Shown in pieces: positions 33,843 through 43,515 of a stretch of DNA of 64,000 nt. The notes beneath the pieces were generated by a model, which did no database searches, was not told the origin of the DNA, and worked only from the letters and a program-made list of their open reading frames with translations. The stretch's first letter is position 1. Every line of letters begins with the position of its first letter. The position numbers were made by a program, and so were the translations under genes. The DNA comes from Glutamicibacter protophormiae (GTDB taxonomy: Bacteria; Actinomycetota; Actinomycetes; Actinomycetales; Micrococcaceae): assembly GCF_014647495.1 (NCBI RefSeq), contig NZ_BMPH01000015.1, positions 1 through 64,000 on the forward strand, read 5' to 3'.

Positions 33843-34366
33843 GGCAAATGCTCCAATACTGCGTCTAGCCATTCCAGCTCGGCGGCCTGTTGTCTGATTG
33901 CATGGTCCAAGGTCGCGGCCATGAGGAAGCTGCGGCGGTCCGCGGCGGCACGCATATCAATCCCCTCGCGCTGGGAAAGGTAGTCGTCCAGCACGTACTG
34001 GGTAGCCTGTCGGCGTTCGATCAGCAGCTGCTCGATGCCATCCCGCTCCAGCTCCGCGGCGAAGAAGACCTGCCCCATGAACGGGTCGCGCTCCGGGGAC
34101 CGGGCGGCCCCGCTGGAAAGCCACTGGTTCAGCACTTCCCTGCCGGCCTCGGTGATGTGGTGTTCCTGCCGGTCCGGGTAGTTCGATTGCGGGACGGTGC
34201 GCACCGTGGCGTACCCCTGGTCCACCAGCTGGGCCAAGGTGCGGTAAATCTGCGCCTTGTCTGCATTCCAGAAGTGGTTAATAGAGGAATCAAAGTGCTT
34301 CTTGAGCTCGTAGCCGGTCATCGGCGACAAGCACAGCAGCCCGAGAATCAATCGTGCCAAAACCAT
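33839..34366 (-). CDS. PadR-family transcriptional regulator
   Basis: 175-residue regulator. The N-terminal winged helix starts LARLILGLLCLSPMTGYELKKHFDSSINHFWNADKAQIYRTLAQLVDQGYA, the PadR signature; a C-terminal helical dimerisation domain (about 100-175) makes it a PadR subfamily of the AphA/Vir type. It is first gene of a two-gene operon with the hydrolase and is divergent from the Bcr/CflA exporter, so it may control either. A TTTTCACA / TGTGAAAA pair flanks the intergenic centre at 34375-34427 and is a possible but widely spaced operator. Confidence 0.9.
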   Translation of the reverse strand: MVLARLILGLLCLSPMTGYELKKHFDSSINHFWNADKAQIYRTLAQLVDQGYATVRTVPQSNYPDRQEHHITEAGREVLNQWLSSGAARSPERDPFMGQVFFAAELERDGIEQLLIERRQATQYVLDDYLSQREGIDMRAAADRRSFLMAATLDHAIRQQAAELEWLDAVLEHLP

Positions 34367-34500
34367 AACTTCATCTTTTCACAGTTAGTTGATTTTGCAC
34401 CCACCTGCGCGGGCGTGTGAAAACTGTTCTCCGATTGTGACCTTGGGCTATTCATCCCGCGCTGCGCAGTCATCTTTGCCGGTTCATCTGCAACGATCCC

Positions 34501-34506
34501 TAGAAT
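34501..34506 (+). promoter_or_regulatory. -10 element of the MFS exporter gene, leaderless type
   Basis: TAGAAT, 6 nt before the ATG at 34513; no Shine-Dalgarno sequence. Confidence 0.5.
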
Positions 34507-34512
34507 TGGCAC

Positions 34513-35715
34513 ATGCCCAACGCCCCTGAACGCTCGCGGCTGACGCCGCCGCTTTTCGCCCTGCTGATCCTGCTCGGAACCACCGGCCCGCTGGCCACCG
34601 ACATGTACCTGCCGTCATTCCCGGCGATGACCCGGGAATTCGCCACCTCGGCCTCCGGTATCCAGCTCACGCTGACGGCGTTCTTGATGGGCATCGCCTT
34701 CGGCCAGATCTTCTGGGGCCCGCTCTCGGACCGGTTGGGCCGGGCCAAGCCGCTGCGCTGGGGCACCGCGCTGTTTGTCGTCGCTTCCATTGTCGCCGCC
34801 GTGGCGCCGACGCTGACGACCCTGACGATCGCCCGCGCCCTGCAGGGGCTGGGCGGCGCGGCCGGCCTGGTGATTTCCAAGGCCATCGTCGCGGACACCA
34901 CCCGGGGCATGCAGACCGCCCGAATTTTCTCGCTGCTGATGACCTTCGGCGGAGTGGCACCGGCCGTGGCCCCGTTGATCGGCTCGGTACTCGGCGAGTT
35001 CGGAGGCTTCCGCACGGTGCTGTGGTTCATCTCCCTGATCGCCTTGCTGATGGCGGCGGGGTCCTTCGGCATCTATCGGGAAACCCACCCGCAGCCCCAG
35101 CGTTCGACAGGAAACTTCCTGGCGCCTCTGCGCATCGCCCTGTCCAAGCCGCGCTTCGTGGGCTACATGGTCCAGTTCGCCTTCGCCTTCGGAGCCATGA
35201 TGGCCTATGTCTCGGCCTCCCCGTTCCTCTACCAAAACGTCATGGGGCTCAGTCCGCAGGGTTACGCCCTGTGCTTCGGCATCAATTCACTCGGCTTGAT
35301 CACCGCCGGCTTGGTCTCTGCCCGGCTCGCCACCCGCGTCCCGCTGCGCCGCACCATCAGCATCGCGCTGGGCGTCCTGCTCGTGTCCAGCTGCGCCATG
35401 GCTGTCATGGCACAGCTCGGGGTGCGCAGCCTGGCCCTGGCCGCGGTCATCTTCATCATGGTGACCTCGGTGGGCTTCACCATGGGAAACACCACCGGGC
35501 TTGCCGTGGCCGAAGTCCGAGAAGTTTCCGGGTCAGGCTCCGCGTTGCTGGGCTGCGCGCAGTTCTTCATCGGCGCGGTGGCCACCCCGCTGGTGGGCTT
35601 GAGCGGCGAGGACTCCCCCGTTGCCTTCTCGATCACCGCGCTTGCCTCTGCCACGGTGGCAGTTGGCGCCCTGGTCTACACCGCGGACCGCTTCCACCAG
35701 CCGAAATTGGGCTAG
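34513..35715 (+). CDS. Bcr/CflA-type multidrug MFS exporter
   Basis: Proton-driven drug efflux transporter with 12 predicted transmembrane segments in 400 residues. Family signatures are ATDMYLPSFPAM in segment 1 and GPLSDRLGRAKPL between segments 2 and 3, plus motif C-like LIGSVLGEFGGFR in segment 5, typical of drug/H+ antiporters. Substrates cannot be predicted. It is divergent from the PadR regulator, a common partner of drug exporters. Confidence 0.92.
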   Translation: MPNAPERSRLTPPLFALLILLGTTGPLATDMYLPSFPAMTREFATSASGIQLTLTAFLMGIAFGQIFWGPLSDRLGRAKPLRWGTALFVVASIVAAVAPTLTTLTIARALQGLGGAAGLVISKAIVADTTRGMQTARIFSLLMTFGGVAPAVAPLIGSVLGEFGGFRTVLWFISLIALLMAAGSFGIYRETHPQPQRSTGNFLAPLRIALSKPRFVGYMVQFAFAFGAMMAYVSASPFLYQNVMGLSPQGYALCFGINSLGLITAGLVSARLATRVPLRRTISIALGVLLVSSCAMAVMAQLGVRSLALAAVIFIMVTSVGFTMGNTTGLAVAEVREVSGSGSALLGCAQFFIGAVATPLVGLSGEDSPVAFSITALASATVAVGALVYTADRFHQPKLG

Positions 35716-35733
35716 CGACCCCGGCGGGCGCAA

Positions 35734-35793
35734 AAAATCCCCGGCAACCCGTTCTCCGCCCCGAAGGGCAGATGGCGGGCAGCCGGGGATTTT
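35734..35793. terminator. Bidirectional terminator between MFS exporter and pckG
   Basis: AAAATCCCCGGC ... GCCGGGGATTTT with an inner partial stem (CCCG/CGGG); convergent genes end on both sides. Confidence 0.75.
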
Positions 35794-35803
35794 CTTGTCA
35801 TAC

Positions 35804-37636
35804 CTAGGCGTTCAGGCGGGCCTTCAGGCCATCAAGCTCGGCGCGCAGCGAAGCCGGCAGAGCCTCTCCGAACTTGGCGTACCACTCTTCGATGCTCTCG
35901 ACCTCGGTCAGCCATTCGTCGGTGTTCACCGCAACGGCGGTTTCCACGTCTGCCGGGGTGAAGCCTTCCAGGCCGGTCAGGTCAAGGGCTTCGCCGGTCG
36001 GCACGTAGCCGATGGCGGTTTCCTTGGCGTCTGCGGTGCCTTCGATGCGCTCGACGGCCCACTTCAGGACACGCGAGTTGTCGCCGAAGCCAGGCCAGGC
36101 GAAGCCGCCCTCGGGGGTGCGACGGAACCAGTTGACCAGGAAGATCTTCGGCATCTGCTCCGGGTTGAGCTTGCCCGAGATCTGGTCCCAGTGGTTGAGG
36201 TAATCGCCGGCGTTGTAGCCGATGAAAGGCAGCATGGCCATCGGGTCGCGGCGGACCTGGCCCACGGCGCCTGCCGCTGCCGCGGTGGTCTCGGAGGACA
36301 GGGTCGAACCCATGAAGATGCCGTTGGTCCAGCTGCGGGCCTCGGTCACCAGCGGGATGGTGGTCTTGCGGCGGCCGCCGAACAGGATCGCATCGATCTT
36401 CACGCCGTTAGGCGAGTAGTAGTCCTGCGACAGCATGTCGACCTGGTCGATCGGGGTGCAGAAGCGGGAGTTCGGGTGAGCGGCCTTGGTGCCGGACTCC
36501 GGAGTCCAGTCATTGCCCAGCCAGTCGACCAGGTGCGCAGGAGCCTCGTCGGTCATGCCTTCCCACCACACGCCGCCTTCGTCGGTCAGCGCGACGTTCG
36601 TGAAGATGGAATTGCCCTTGGTGATGGCGCGCATGGCGTTCGGGTTGGTGGACCAGCCGGTGCCCGGTGCCACGCCGAACAGGCCGTACTCCGGGTTCAC
36701 GCCACGCAGTTCGCCGTCCTTGCCGATGCGCATCCAGTTGATGTCATCGCCCAGGGTCTCGGTCTTCCAGCCGTCGATGGTCGGATCCAGCAGCGCCAGG
36801 TTGGTCTTGCCACAGGCCGACGGGAAGGCTGCCGCGATGTGGTACGACTTGTTCTGCGGGCTGGTCAGCTTCAGGATGAGCATGTGCTCGGCAAGCCAGC
36901 CCTCGTCGCGGGCCATGGCCGACGCGATGCGCAGCGAGTAGCACTTCTTGCCCAGCAGGGCGTTTCCGCCGTAGCCGGAGCCGTAGGACATGATGGCGCG
37001 CTCTTCAGGGAAGTGCACGATCCACTTGTCTTCGTTGCACGGCCAGGCGACATCTTCCTGTCCCGGCTCAAGCGGAGCGCCGATCGAGTGCAGCGCTGGA
37101 ACGAAGAAAGCGTTCTCTGCTTCCATCTTGCGCAGTACTTCATTGCCGATCTTGGCCATGATGCGCATCGAGGTGACAACGTAGGCGGAGTCGGTGAGCT
37201 CTACACCGTAGGCTGGCTGCTCTGCATCCAACGGACCCATGACGAAAGGAATCACGTACATGGTGCGGCCGCGCATGGAGCCGTCGAACAGGCCGTTCAG
37301 ACGCTCCTTCATAACCTTCGGGTCTTCCCAGTTGTTGGTGAAGCCCGCATCTTCTTCCTTTTCGGAGCAGATGAAGGTGCGCTCTTCTACGCGGGCAACG
37401 TCCTTTGGATCGGAGAATGCGGCGTAGGAGTTGGGGAAGTTCGGGTCGGTCAGCTTGACCAGGGTGCCGGCTTCAACGAGCTCGGCGCACAGGCGGTCGT
37501 TCTCTTCAGCTGATCCGTCAACCCAATAAACACGATCCGGCTTCGTCAGTGCGGCAACTTCCTCGACCCAAGCCGCCAGCTTCACATGCGAAGTGGGCGC
37601 TGCGTCGATTACGTTCTGATCCGAGCTCGTGCTCAT
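35804..37636 (-). CDS. pckG: Phosphoenolpyruvate carboxykinase (GTP)
   Basis: Converts oxaloacetate and GTP to phosphoenolpyruvate, entry step of gluconeogenesis. 610 residues, full length. The PEPCK P-loop with reactive cysteine FPSACGKTN (about 280-288), the GDDINWMR metal/substrate block, the [13 protein letters not shown] block and the guanine-site [10 protein letters not shown] segment identify the GTP class. ATG at 37636 is preceded by GGAGGG. It is monocistronic and ends in the shared terminator. Confidence 0.97.
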   Translation of the reverse strand: MSTSSDQNVIDAAPTSHVKLAAWVEEVAALTKPDRVYWVDGSAEENDRLCAELVEAGTLVKLTDPNFPNSYAAFSDPKDVARVEERTFICSEKEEDAGFTNNWEDPKVMKERLNGLFDGSMRGRTMYVIPFVMGPLDAEQPAYGVELTDSAYVVTSMRIMAKIGNEVLRKMEAENAFFVPALHSIGAPLEPGQEDVAWPCNEDKWIVHFPEERAIMSYGSGYGGNALLGKKCYSLRIASAMARDEGWLAEHMLILKLTSPQNKSYHIAAAFPSACGKTNLALLDPTIDGWKTETLGDDINWMRIGKDGELRGVNPEYGLFGVAPGTGWSTNPNAMRAITKGNSIFTNVALTDEGGVWWEGMTDEAPAHLVDWLGNDWTPESGTKAAHPNSRFCTPIDQVDMLSQDYYSPNGVKIDAILFGGRRKTTIPLVTEARSWTNGIFMGSTLSSETTAAAAGAVGQVRRDPMAMLPFIGYNAGDYLNHWDQISGKLNPEQMPKIFLVNWFRRTPEGGFAWPGFGDNSRVLKWAVERIEGTADAKETAIGYVPTGEALDLTGLEGFTPADVETAVAVNTDEWLTEVESIEEWYAKFGEALPASLRAELDGLKARLNA

Positions 37637-37885
37637 TATCGATTCCCTCCATTGGGCTGAACTAGCGATAAAACAAGGCTAGGGGGTGGCACTTCCCGAA
37701 ACCCTGTGACTCAAACCTCACGACTCGAGGTGGACTAAACTGAAATAGTTGAGATCGCCGGAATTCCGGGGGTTTGCCAATTCATAACACCGCGTTAATG
37801 TGACGAAGGTCACGTAGACCGGTACCCTTTTGGTTTCTTCATAAAACCATTCATCTGCCATTTCCCAGGGATTCGAATTCTCGAT

Positions 37886-37914
37886 TTGTACGCACGTGCA
37901 ACCACCTGTATAGT
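37886..37914 (+). promoter_or_regulatory. Promoter of the first tRNA-Arg
   Basis: TTGTAC and TATAGT with a 17-nt spacer, 40 nt before the tRNA. The -10 and following TATTC are similar to the corresponding region of the second tRNA-Arg. Confidence 0.75.
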
Positions 37915-37954
37915 TATTCGAGGTTCGCCACGGCGGATCACAACAAATGAATAT

Positions 37955-38031
<77 letters not shown>

Positions 38032-38037
38032 TACTGA

Positions 38038-38069
38038 AATTCCCACTCGAATGAGTGGGAATTTTTTTC
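38038..38069 (+). terminator. Terminator of tRNA-Arg copy 1
   Basis: ATTCCCACTCG / GAGTGGGAAT hairpin followed by seven T. Confidence 0.9.
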
Positions 38070-38085
38070 TTTCCCGAGGAGTGTC

Positions 38086-38670
38086 GTGCACTTTCCAGTG
38101 ACTTCAGGCAACGGTGCAGCATTGCGCCTGCTCCAAGCTGGCGATGCCGGGGAAATGGCCGCCGCCTACCTGCGCAACCGGGCCCACCTGGCCCCCTGGG
38201 AGCCCGAGCGCCCGGAAGAATTTTTCACTCCGGCCGGACAGCGGCGGACTCTGGACATCCAACTCGACAGCCTTGCGGCGGCGCTGGCCTACCCGGCGGC
38301 GCTCTTTGCGGAGGGCCGCATCATCGGACGCTTCACCCTCTCCGGGGTTGTCCGCGGGCCATTCCAAAGCGCAAGCCTCGGATACTGGATGGACGCAGCG
38401 CACCAAGGTCGGGGCCTGGCAACCTTTGCGGTGCACGCCATGTGCCAGATCGCCGGCTCGGCCTTGGGCCTGCACCGCATCGAGGCCGGCACGCTGCTGC
38501 ACAACCACGCATCGCAAGCGGTGCTGCGAAAATGCGGCTTCGAGCAGATCGGCATGGCGCCGCGCTACCTGAAGATCGCAGGCGAATGGCAAGACCACAA
38601 CCTCTACCAGTGCCTCCTGGAAAACGAGTCCGGCCAGGAGGCCGCGGCACAAGAAGCCGAATCAATGTGA
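38086..38670 (+). CDS. GNAT acetyltransferase, RimJ/RimL type
   Basis: 194-residue acetyl-CoA-dependent N-acetyltransferase. The sequence LAPWEPERPEEFF near the N-terminus, SLGYWMDAAHQGRGLATFAVHAM (acetyl-CoA pyrophosphate loop, Q/RGxGxA-type) and RIEAGTLLHNHASQAVLRKCGF are typical of RimJ/RimL ribosomal-protein or antibiotic-modifying acetyltransferases. GTG at 38086 has GAGGAG upstream. It is inserted between two identical tRNA-Arg genes on the same strand. Substrate unknown; the C-terminal tail is acidic. Confidence 0.9.
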   Translation: MHFPVTSGNGAALRLLQAGDAGEMAAAYLRNRAHLAPWEPERPEEFFTPAGQRRTLDIQLDSLAAALAYPAALFAEGRIIGRFTLSGVVRGPFQSASLGYWMDAAHQGRGLATFAVHAMCQIAGSALGLHRIEAGTLLHNHASQAVLRKCGFEQIGMAPRYLKIAGEWQDHNLYQCLLENESGQEAAAQEAESM

Positions 38671-38696
38671 CACCGGGCACTTTTGGGCTTTTCAAT

Positions 38697-38725
38697 TTTT
38701 GCCGCCGTCGAATCTCGTGTATTGT
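38697..38725 (+). promoter_or_regulatory. Promoter of the second tRNA-Arg
   Basis: TTTTGC and TATTGT with a 17-nt spacer; the -35 is weak. Confidence 0.5.
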
Positions 38726-38760
38726 TATTCAAGTCGTCAAGGCGACAAACAAGTAAATAT

Positions 38761-38837
<77 letters not shown>

Positions 38838-38841
38838 ATAG

Positions 38842-38872
38842 ATTCCCATTCGAAAGAATGGGAATTCTTTTT
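38842..38872 (+). terminator. Terminator of tRNA-Arg copy 2
   Basis: ATTCCCATTC, loop GAAA, GAATGGGAAT, then C and a T run. Related in sequence to the terminator of copy 1. Confidence 0.9.
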
Positions 38873-38918
38873 TAACCGGTACCCCGTATTCCCGCCGGAG
38901 CGGCAGGATATCCGACGG

Positions 38919-39932
38919 CTAATGCGATGCGCGCAGAATCAGCTCGGTGTCCATGATGCTCCACTCGGGCACGCTTTCGCCGTTGATCCGCTTGATCAGG
39001 ATCTCGGCCATGATCGCTCCCTGGCGCTCCGGATGCTGGGCAATCGTGGTCAGCGGCGGGGTGGCATTGCGGGCGAAGGCGTCATCGTCCACCGTGGTCA
39101 CGGAAACATCCTGCGGAACCCCGAGCCCTGCATCCGCCATCGCCTGCAACGCTCCGAAGGCCATCTGGGCACTGGCCACGAACACCCCGTCGAAGTCCGT
39201 GCCCGAATCGACCAGCTGCCGCATCAGGTCGTGTCCGCTGTCGGGAGTGAAATCGCCTTCCAGCACCGCCGCCGGTTCGAGCCCCGCCTCCGCCAGCGCT
39301 TGGGTGAACCCGGTCAGGCGATCGAGGCTCGCCCCCATGTCCTGCGGGCCGGCGATGGTGGCGATGCGCCGGCGGCCGCGTTCGATGATCACTTCGGTGG
39401 CCTGCTTCGCGGCGGAGATGTTGTCGATATCGACCACGAAGATTTCGCTCTGGTCGGTACTCATGGTCCGGCCGCCGAACACCAGCGGGAGCTGCCCGCC
39501 GAGGTCCGCGTAGGAACGGTCGGCTGCGTGGTGCGACAGTACCAGCGCGCCGTCAACATTGCCGCCGCGCAGGTAGCGTGTGGTTTTCCCCGGATCGGAT
39601 TCGGTGGACAGCAGCAGCGACAGCATGAACTCGGTATCCGCCAGATACTGCGCGGCGCCCTGGACCACCTTGGCGAAATAGGGATCGGCGAAGAACTTCG
39701 CGGTGTTCTCGGGAACCACCAGCGCGATGGCGTTGGTCCGGCCCTGCGCCAGCGAACGGGCCGCCCGGTTGGGCACGTAGTTCAGTTCGCGGATCGCCTG
39801 CTCGACCGCTCGCATCGCCTCGGGCTTGACCTTCTCCGAGCCGTTGACGACGCGGGAAACCGTGGCGCGGGAGACGCCGGCGCGTTCTGCGACGAGCTCC
39901 AGCGTCGGCTGCTGCTTGCGTGGTTCGGACAT
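38919..39932 (-). CDS. LacI-family regulator of the glucoside operon (CebR-like)
   Basis: 337-residue repressor. The helix-turn-helix (about 10-30, TLELVAERAGVSRATVSRVVNG) and hinge helix (YVPNRAARSLAQGR) are canonical; a periplasmic-binding-protein-like effector domain follows. It is downstream of the beta-glucosidase in the same orientation as the cebEFG-bglC and cebR order of Streptomyces. Operator-like palindromes TGAGAGCGCTCTCA occur before the binding-protein gene, close to the known CebR/CelR site TGGGAGCGCTCCCA (family knowledge). Effector is probably cellobiose or a related beta-glucoside (inference). Confidence 0.88.
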   Translation of the reverse strand: MSEPRKQQPTLELVAERAGVSRATVSRVVNGSEKVKPEAMRAVEQAIRELNYVPNRAARSLAQGRTNAIALVVPENTAKFFADPYFAKVVQGAAQYLADTEFMLSLLLSTESDPGKTTRYLRGGNVDGALVLSHHAADRSYADLGGQLPLVFGGRTMSTDQSEIFVVDIDNISAAKQATEVIIERGRRRIATIAGPQDMGASLDRLTGFTQALAEAGLEPAAVLEGDFTPDSGHDLMRQLVDSGTDFDGVFVASAQMAFGALQAMADAGLGVPQDVSVTTVDDDAFARNATPPLTTIAQHPERQGAIMAEILIKRINGESVPEWSIMDTELILRASH

Positions 39933-39979
39933 GCTTGTTCTCTTTACTCCAGGGGCTTCGACGATCCTAGGCGTTGGGC

Positions 39980-40015
39980 GGGCCGGGGCACGAATCGATG
40001 TCCGCGCCCCGGCCC
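39980..40015 (-). terminator. Hairpin between glucosidase and LacI genes
   Basis: GGGCCGGGGC and GCCCCGGCCC arms, 6 nt past the glucosidase stop codon on the minus strand. Confidence 0.6.
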
Positions 40016-40020
40016 GGGCG

Positions 40021-41439
40021 TCATGCCATTGTACGGTTGGCGGCGATCAGCCCGGCATAGGCCCGGCCGCTGTTCTTGATGGTGCGCTGCTGCGTCCGGT
40101 AGTCCACGTGGATGATGCCGAACCGCTTGTTGTAGCCCCAGGCCCATTCGAAGTTGTCCAGCAGGGACCAGAGGAAGTAGCCCCGTACGTCGACCCCGTC
40201 GGAGAGCGCCCCGGCCACCGCGTCCAGGTGGCTGAAAATATACTCCTCTCGTTCCGGGTCCTCCACCGTGCCCCGCGCGGTGACCGCGTCCTCGTAGGCC
40301 GCCCCGTTTTCCGTGATGTACAGCGGCGGCAGGTTCGGATAGTCGTCCCGCAGCCGGTTGAGCAGCACGCGCAGTCCCTGCGGATTCACTTCCCAGCCCA
40401 TGGCCGTGCGCGGGAGGTTGCGGGTCGGAAAGGTGACGTACTCGCTGCCCACGAACGGGGAGGCTTTCGGCGAGTTCGTGGGAACCAGGGCCTGCGGTTC
40501 GCCGGCTGCCAGCGGATGCCCCGACACGTTGTCGTCGTGGTAGTGGTTGACCCCGAGGAAATCGATGGGCTGCGCGATCAGCGCCGCGTCGCCGTCCTGG
40601 ATCACCGCATTCAGCCCGAGGTGGCCGACGTCTTCCAGCAGGTCTGCCGGATAGCCCCCGCGCAGGATCGGGTCCAGGTACATGCGGTTCCACAGGGCGT
40701 CGATCCGGCGAGCGGCCTCCCGGTCCACCGGATCGGCGGGGTTGTCGGGCACCGCGTTGGTCAGGTTCAAGGTGATCCCCAGGTGCTCCGCTCCCAGGTC
40801 GCGCAGCCGCGCGGTGGCCAACCCGTGGGCCAGGTGCTGGTGGTGCACCGCGGCCAGCGCCGCGGCCGGCTCCTGCCGGCCCGGGGCGTGCTCGCCTGCG
40901 GCGTAGCCGATCAGCGACGAGCACAAGGGCTCGTTGAAGGTGGTCCAGCGGGCGACCCGGTCCCCGAGCTTCGCATGGACCGCCTCGGCATAGTCCAGGA
41001 ATCGGAAGGCGGTGTCGCGGTTGGCCCAGCCGCCGCGCTCCTCCAGGGCCTGCGGCAGGTCCCAGTGGTACAGCGTCAGCCACGGCAGGATGCCGTGTTC
41101 CAGCAGCTCATCGACCAGCCGCGAGTAGAAGTCCAGCCCCTGCGGGTTGACGCTCCGTCCTCCCGGCACGATCCGGGCCCAGCTGGTGGAGAACCGGTAG
41201 GAGTCCAGGTGCAGCTCGCGCATCAGGGCGACGTCTTCGCGGTAGCGGTGGTAGTGGTCCACGGCGGTTTCCAGGTCCTCCCCGCCGGCGATGGCCCCGG
41301 GGACGCGGGCGAAGGCATCCCAGATGGAATCCTCCTTTCCGTGGGAATGGGCGGCGCCCTCGATCTGTGCTGCTGCGGTGGCCGAACCCCAGATGAAGGT
41401 CTCGGGCCACGCGAACGAGTGGGATGGGTGTCGAGTCAT
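40021..41439 (-). CDS. GH1 beta-glucosidase
   Basis: Cytoplasmic family 1 glycoside hydrolase of 472 residues, hydrolysing imported cellobiose or aryl-beta-glucosides. Catalytic acid/base lies in TTFNEP (about 165) and nucleophile in LYITENG (about 370); the family N-terminal block FIWGSATAAAQIEGA and the C-terminal WSLLDNFEWAWGYNKRFGI are intact. No signal peptide, consistent with action on sugar brought in by the adjacent ABC importer. The ATG at 41439 overlaps the permease stop by one nt (TAATG). The open frame continues far upstream in the shadow of the permease gene, which is not used. Confidence 0.95.
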   Translation of the reverse strand: MTRHPSHSFAWPETFIWGSATAAAQIEGAAHSHGKEDSIWDAFARVPGAIAGGEDLETAVDHYHRYREDVALMRELHLDSYRFSTSWARIVPGGRSVNPQGLDFYSRLVDELLEHGILPWLTLYHWDLPQALEERGGWANRDTAFRFLDYAEAVHAKLGDRVARWTTFNEPLCSSLIGYAAGEHAPGRQEPAAALAAVHHQHLAHGLATARLRDLGAEHLGITLNLTNAVPDNPADPVDREAARRIDALWNRMYLDPILRGGYPADLLEDVGHLGLNAVIQDGDAALIAQPIDFLGVNHYHDDNVSGHPLAAGEPQALVPTNSPKASPFVGSEYVTFPTRNLPRTAMGWEVNPQGLRVLLNRLRDDYPNLPPLYITENGAAYEDAVTARGTVEDPEREEYIFSHLDAVAGALSDGVDVRGYFLWSLLDNFEWAWGYNKRFGIIHVDYRTQQRTIKNSGRAYAGLIAANRTMA

Positions 41440-42320
41440 TAGCCCTTTACAGCTCCTGCCATGATTCCGGAAACAAGTTGCCTGCCGGCCACGACGAACA
41501 GCACCAGCAGCGGGATGGTGGCCATCAGGGCCCCGGCCATCACGATGGTGTAGTCGACGTAGCGGGCGGATTGCAGCTGGCTCAACGCCACCTGCAGCGT
41601 GGGGTTCTGCGGGGCCACCAGCATGGGCCACAGGTAGTCGGTCCAGGCTGTCATGAAGGTGAACAGCGACAGGATCGCCATGGCCGGGCGGGCGGCGGGC
41701 ACCCCCACATGCCAGAACGTGCCGATCATGCTGGCACCGTCCACGCGGGCCGCCTCGATCAATTCGTCGGGAATGTTGTCCACCAGGTACTGGCGCATGA
41801 AGAAGACGCCGAACGCGGTGACGAGGGTAGGGATCATGATGGCGCCCAGGGATCCGGTCCAGCCGAATTCCTTCATCATCATGAACAGCGGGATGATGCC
41901 CAGCTGGGTGGGCACCGCCAGGGTCGCGATCACGAAGACCAGCAGGCCCTCGCGGCCGCGGAACCGGAGCTTGGCAAAGGCGTACCCGGCCAAGGTGGAG
42001 AAGGACACGACCGACAGCGTGATCACCGAGGACACCACCAGGCTGTTGCCCAGCGCCGCCCAGAAGTCGACGGTGTTGAACACCTCGGCTACGTTGTGCC
42101 AGAACTGGCCGCCGGGCAGCAGCGGGGGCCAGGCCGAGGCGAAAACCCCCGGGTCCGAGGACCCGATGACCAGCGAATACCACAGCGGGTAGGTGCTGCC
42201 CAGGAAGAAGGCGAGCAGGATGCCGTAGACCAGGAACCCGGGCCGGCGCTCGGTCGTGAAGCTTCGCGGGCGCTTGCGCCGCGGCCGCGGCGGTGCCGCG
42301 GCAAGGGGTGGGTTAGCCAT
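41439..42320 (-). CDS. Sugar ABC transporter permease (MalG/CebG-like)
   Basis: Inner membrane component of a CUT1-type sugar importer, 293 residues, six predicted transmembrane segments after a basic, Pro/Arg-rich N-terminal tail. The EAA loop is EAARVDGASMIGTFWHVGVPAARP, the contact for the ATPase. No ATPase gene lies in the operon; CUT1 systems of actinobacteria usually share MsiK, encoded elsewhere. It overlaps the upstream permease gene by 8 nt and the downstream glucosidase by 1 nt. Confidence 0.94.
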   Translation of the reverse strand: MANPPLAAAPPRPRRKRPRSFTTERRPGFLVYGILLAFFLGSTYPLWYSLVIGSSDPGVFASAWPPLLPGGQFWHNVAEVFNTVDFWAALGNSLVVSSVITLSVVSFSTLAGYAFAKLRFRGREGLLVFVIATLAVPTQLGIIPLFMMMKEFGWTGSLGAIMIPTLVTAFGVFFMRQYLVDNIPDELIEAARVDGASMIGTFWHVGVPAARPAMAILSLFTFMTAWTDYLWPMLVAPQNPTLQVALSQLQSARYVDYTIVMAGALMATIPLLVLFVVAGRQLVSGIMAGAVKG

Positions 42321-43452
42321 GGTCTCTCCTCCGGGTTTCTGTCATGTCCTGTCCGCCAGCAGGCTTGCCAGTCATGCCAGGCCTGCTGGCATTCCTGCCG
42401 CGGCGCATGGGCCGGCGGCCTGCGCGCTTCTCTCCGGAGGAGGCGATCTTCCCGGACAGCAGGAAGTTGGCGACGCCGATGAGGATGATGATCAGGAACA
42501 GCATCCAGGCCACGGCCGAGGCCCGGCCGAAGTCCCCGCGGTTGAACGCCAGGTCCCACAGGTACAGCACGGTTGTCTGGTATTGGCGGTCGGGTCCGCC
42601 CGGCACCGAGCTGCTGGCGTTGAACAGCTTGGGCTCGGTGAAAATCTGCAGGCCGCCGATGGTGGCCGTGATGATCACGAAGATCATGGTGGGCCGGATG
42701 CCGGGCAGGGTGATCGAGAAGAACCTGCGCAGCATACCCGCGCCGTCAATCGCGGCCGACTCGTGCAGCTCCCGGGGAACCGCCTGCATGGCGGCCAGCA
42801 GGATCAGCGCGTTGTATCCGGTCCAGCGCCAGTTCACCATCGCGGCGATGGCCAGATGGGACGGGAACACCGAGGTCTTCCAGGCCACGGGATCCAGGTT
42901 GACCAGCTGCAGCAGGTTGTTGATCAGGCCGTACTTCTCGTCGAAGGCATTGGAGAAGATCAGGGTGACCGCCACCGGGGTCACCACATAGGGCACCAGC
43001 ACACTCATCCGCCAGAAGGTCTTGGCGCGGAGGTTCTGGTCCAGCATCGCGGCGATGAATGTCGCGATGACCAGCTGCGGAATGGCCGACAGCAGGAAGA
43101 TGCTGAACGTGTTGAACAGGGAGTTCCAGAACAGCGGCGAGGACAGCTCTGCGGCGTAGTTCTCCAGCCCCACCCAGTCCCCCGCCCCGCCCAGCAGATC
43201 CCAGTCGTTGATGGAGACCACGAAGGTGTAGACCAGCGGGAAGAGCCCGACGAGTCCGAAGAGGATGAAAAAGGGCGAGATGTAGAGGTACGGCGAGTAC
43301 TTGTAGTCCAGCCGGCTGAACAAGTGGCGGCGCCGCTGCGGCCCGGAGTGGCGCTCCTCTAGGAGCTTTTCCGGAGTCGGGCTCGCGGGGCGCGCCTTCC
43401 TCCGGAGGTGTCCGGTGCCGGAACCGGGAGGCTTGTTGGTCAAGGTGCTCAT
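42313..43452 (-). CDS. Sugar ABC transporter permease (MalF/CebF-like)
   Basis: Membrane component of the same importer, 379 residues, six or so transmembrane segments. EAA loop: ESAAIDGAGMLRRFFSITLPGIRP. The start is the ATG at 43452 (MSTLTNKPP); the frame is open 19 codons further upstream but that part lies in the intercistronic hairpin. The C-terminal tail after the last membrane segment is a basic, low-complexity extension rich in Arg and Gly, longer than usual for the family. Confidence 0.93.
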   Translation of the reverse strand: MSTLTNKPPGSGTGHLRRKARPASPTPEKLLEERHSGPQRRRHLFSRLDYKYSPYLYISPFFILFGLVGLFPLVYTFVVSINDWDLLGGAGDWVGLENYAAELSSPLFWNSLFNTFSIFLLSAIPQLVIATFIAAMLDQNLRAKTFWRMSVLVPYVVTPVAVTLIFSNAFDEKYGLINNLLQLVNLDPVAWKTSVFPSHLAIAAMVNWRWTGYNALILLAAMQAVPRELHESAAIDGAGMLRRFFSITLPGIRPTMIFVIITATIGGLQIFTEPKLFNASSSVPGGPDRQYQTTVLYLWDLAFNRGDFGRASAVAWMLFLIIILIGVANFLLSGKIASSGEKRAGRRPMRRGRNASRPGMTGKPAGGQDMTETRRRDHG

Positions 43453-43473
43453 GAAAATGTTCTCTTCTTCCGC

Positions 43474-43501
43474 GGGGCCCGGGTCAGCGGACCCGGGCCC
43501 C
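43474..43501 (-). terminator. Intercistronic hairpin after the binding-protein gene
   Basis: Perfect 12-bp arms GGGGCCCGGGTC/GACCCGGGCCCC with a 4-nt loop, between the binding protein stop and the first permease start. No U run. Such hairpins commonly raise binding-protein mRNA over permease mRNA. Confidence 0.65.
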
Positions 43502-43515
43502 GGCTGCATCGGCCG

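Noticed and set aside
34375-34427. TTTTCACA ... TGTGAAAA inverted pair upstream of padR as operator
   Set aside because: Half-sites are about 35 nt apart, too far for a typical PadR site; noted only as possible in the padR entry.
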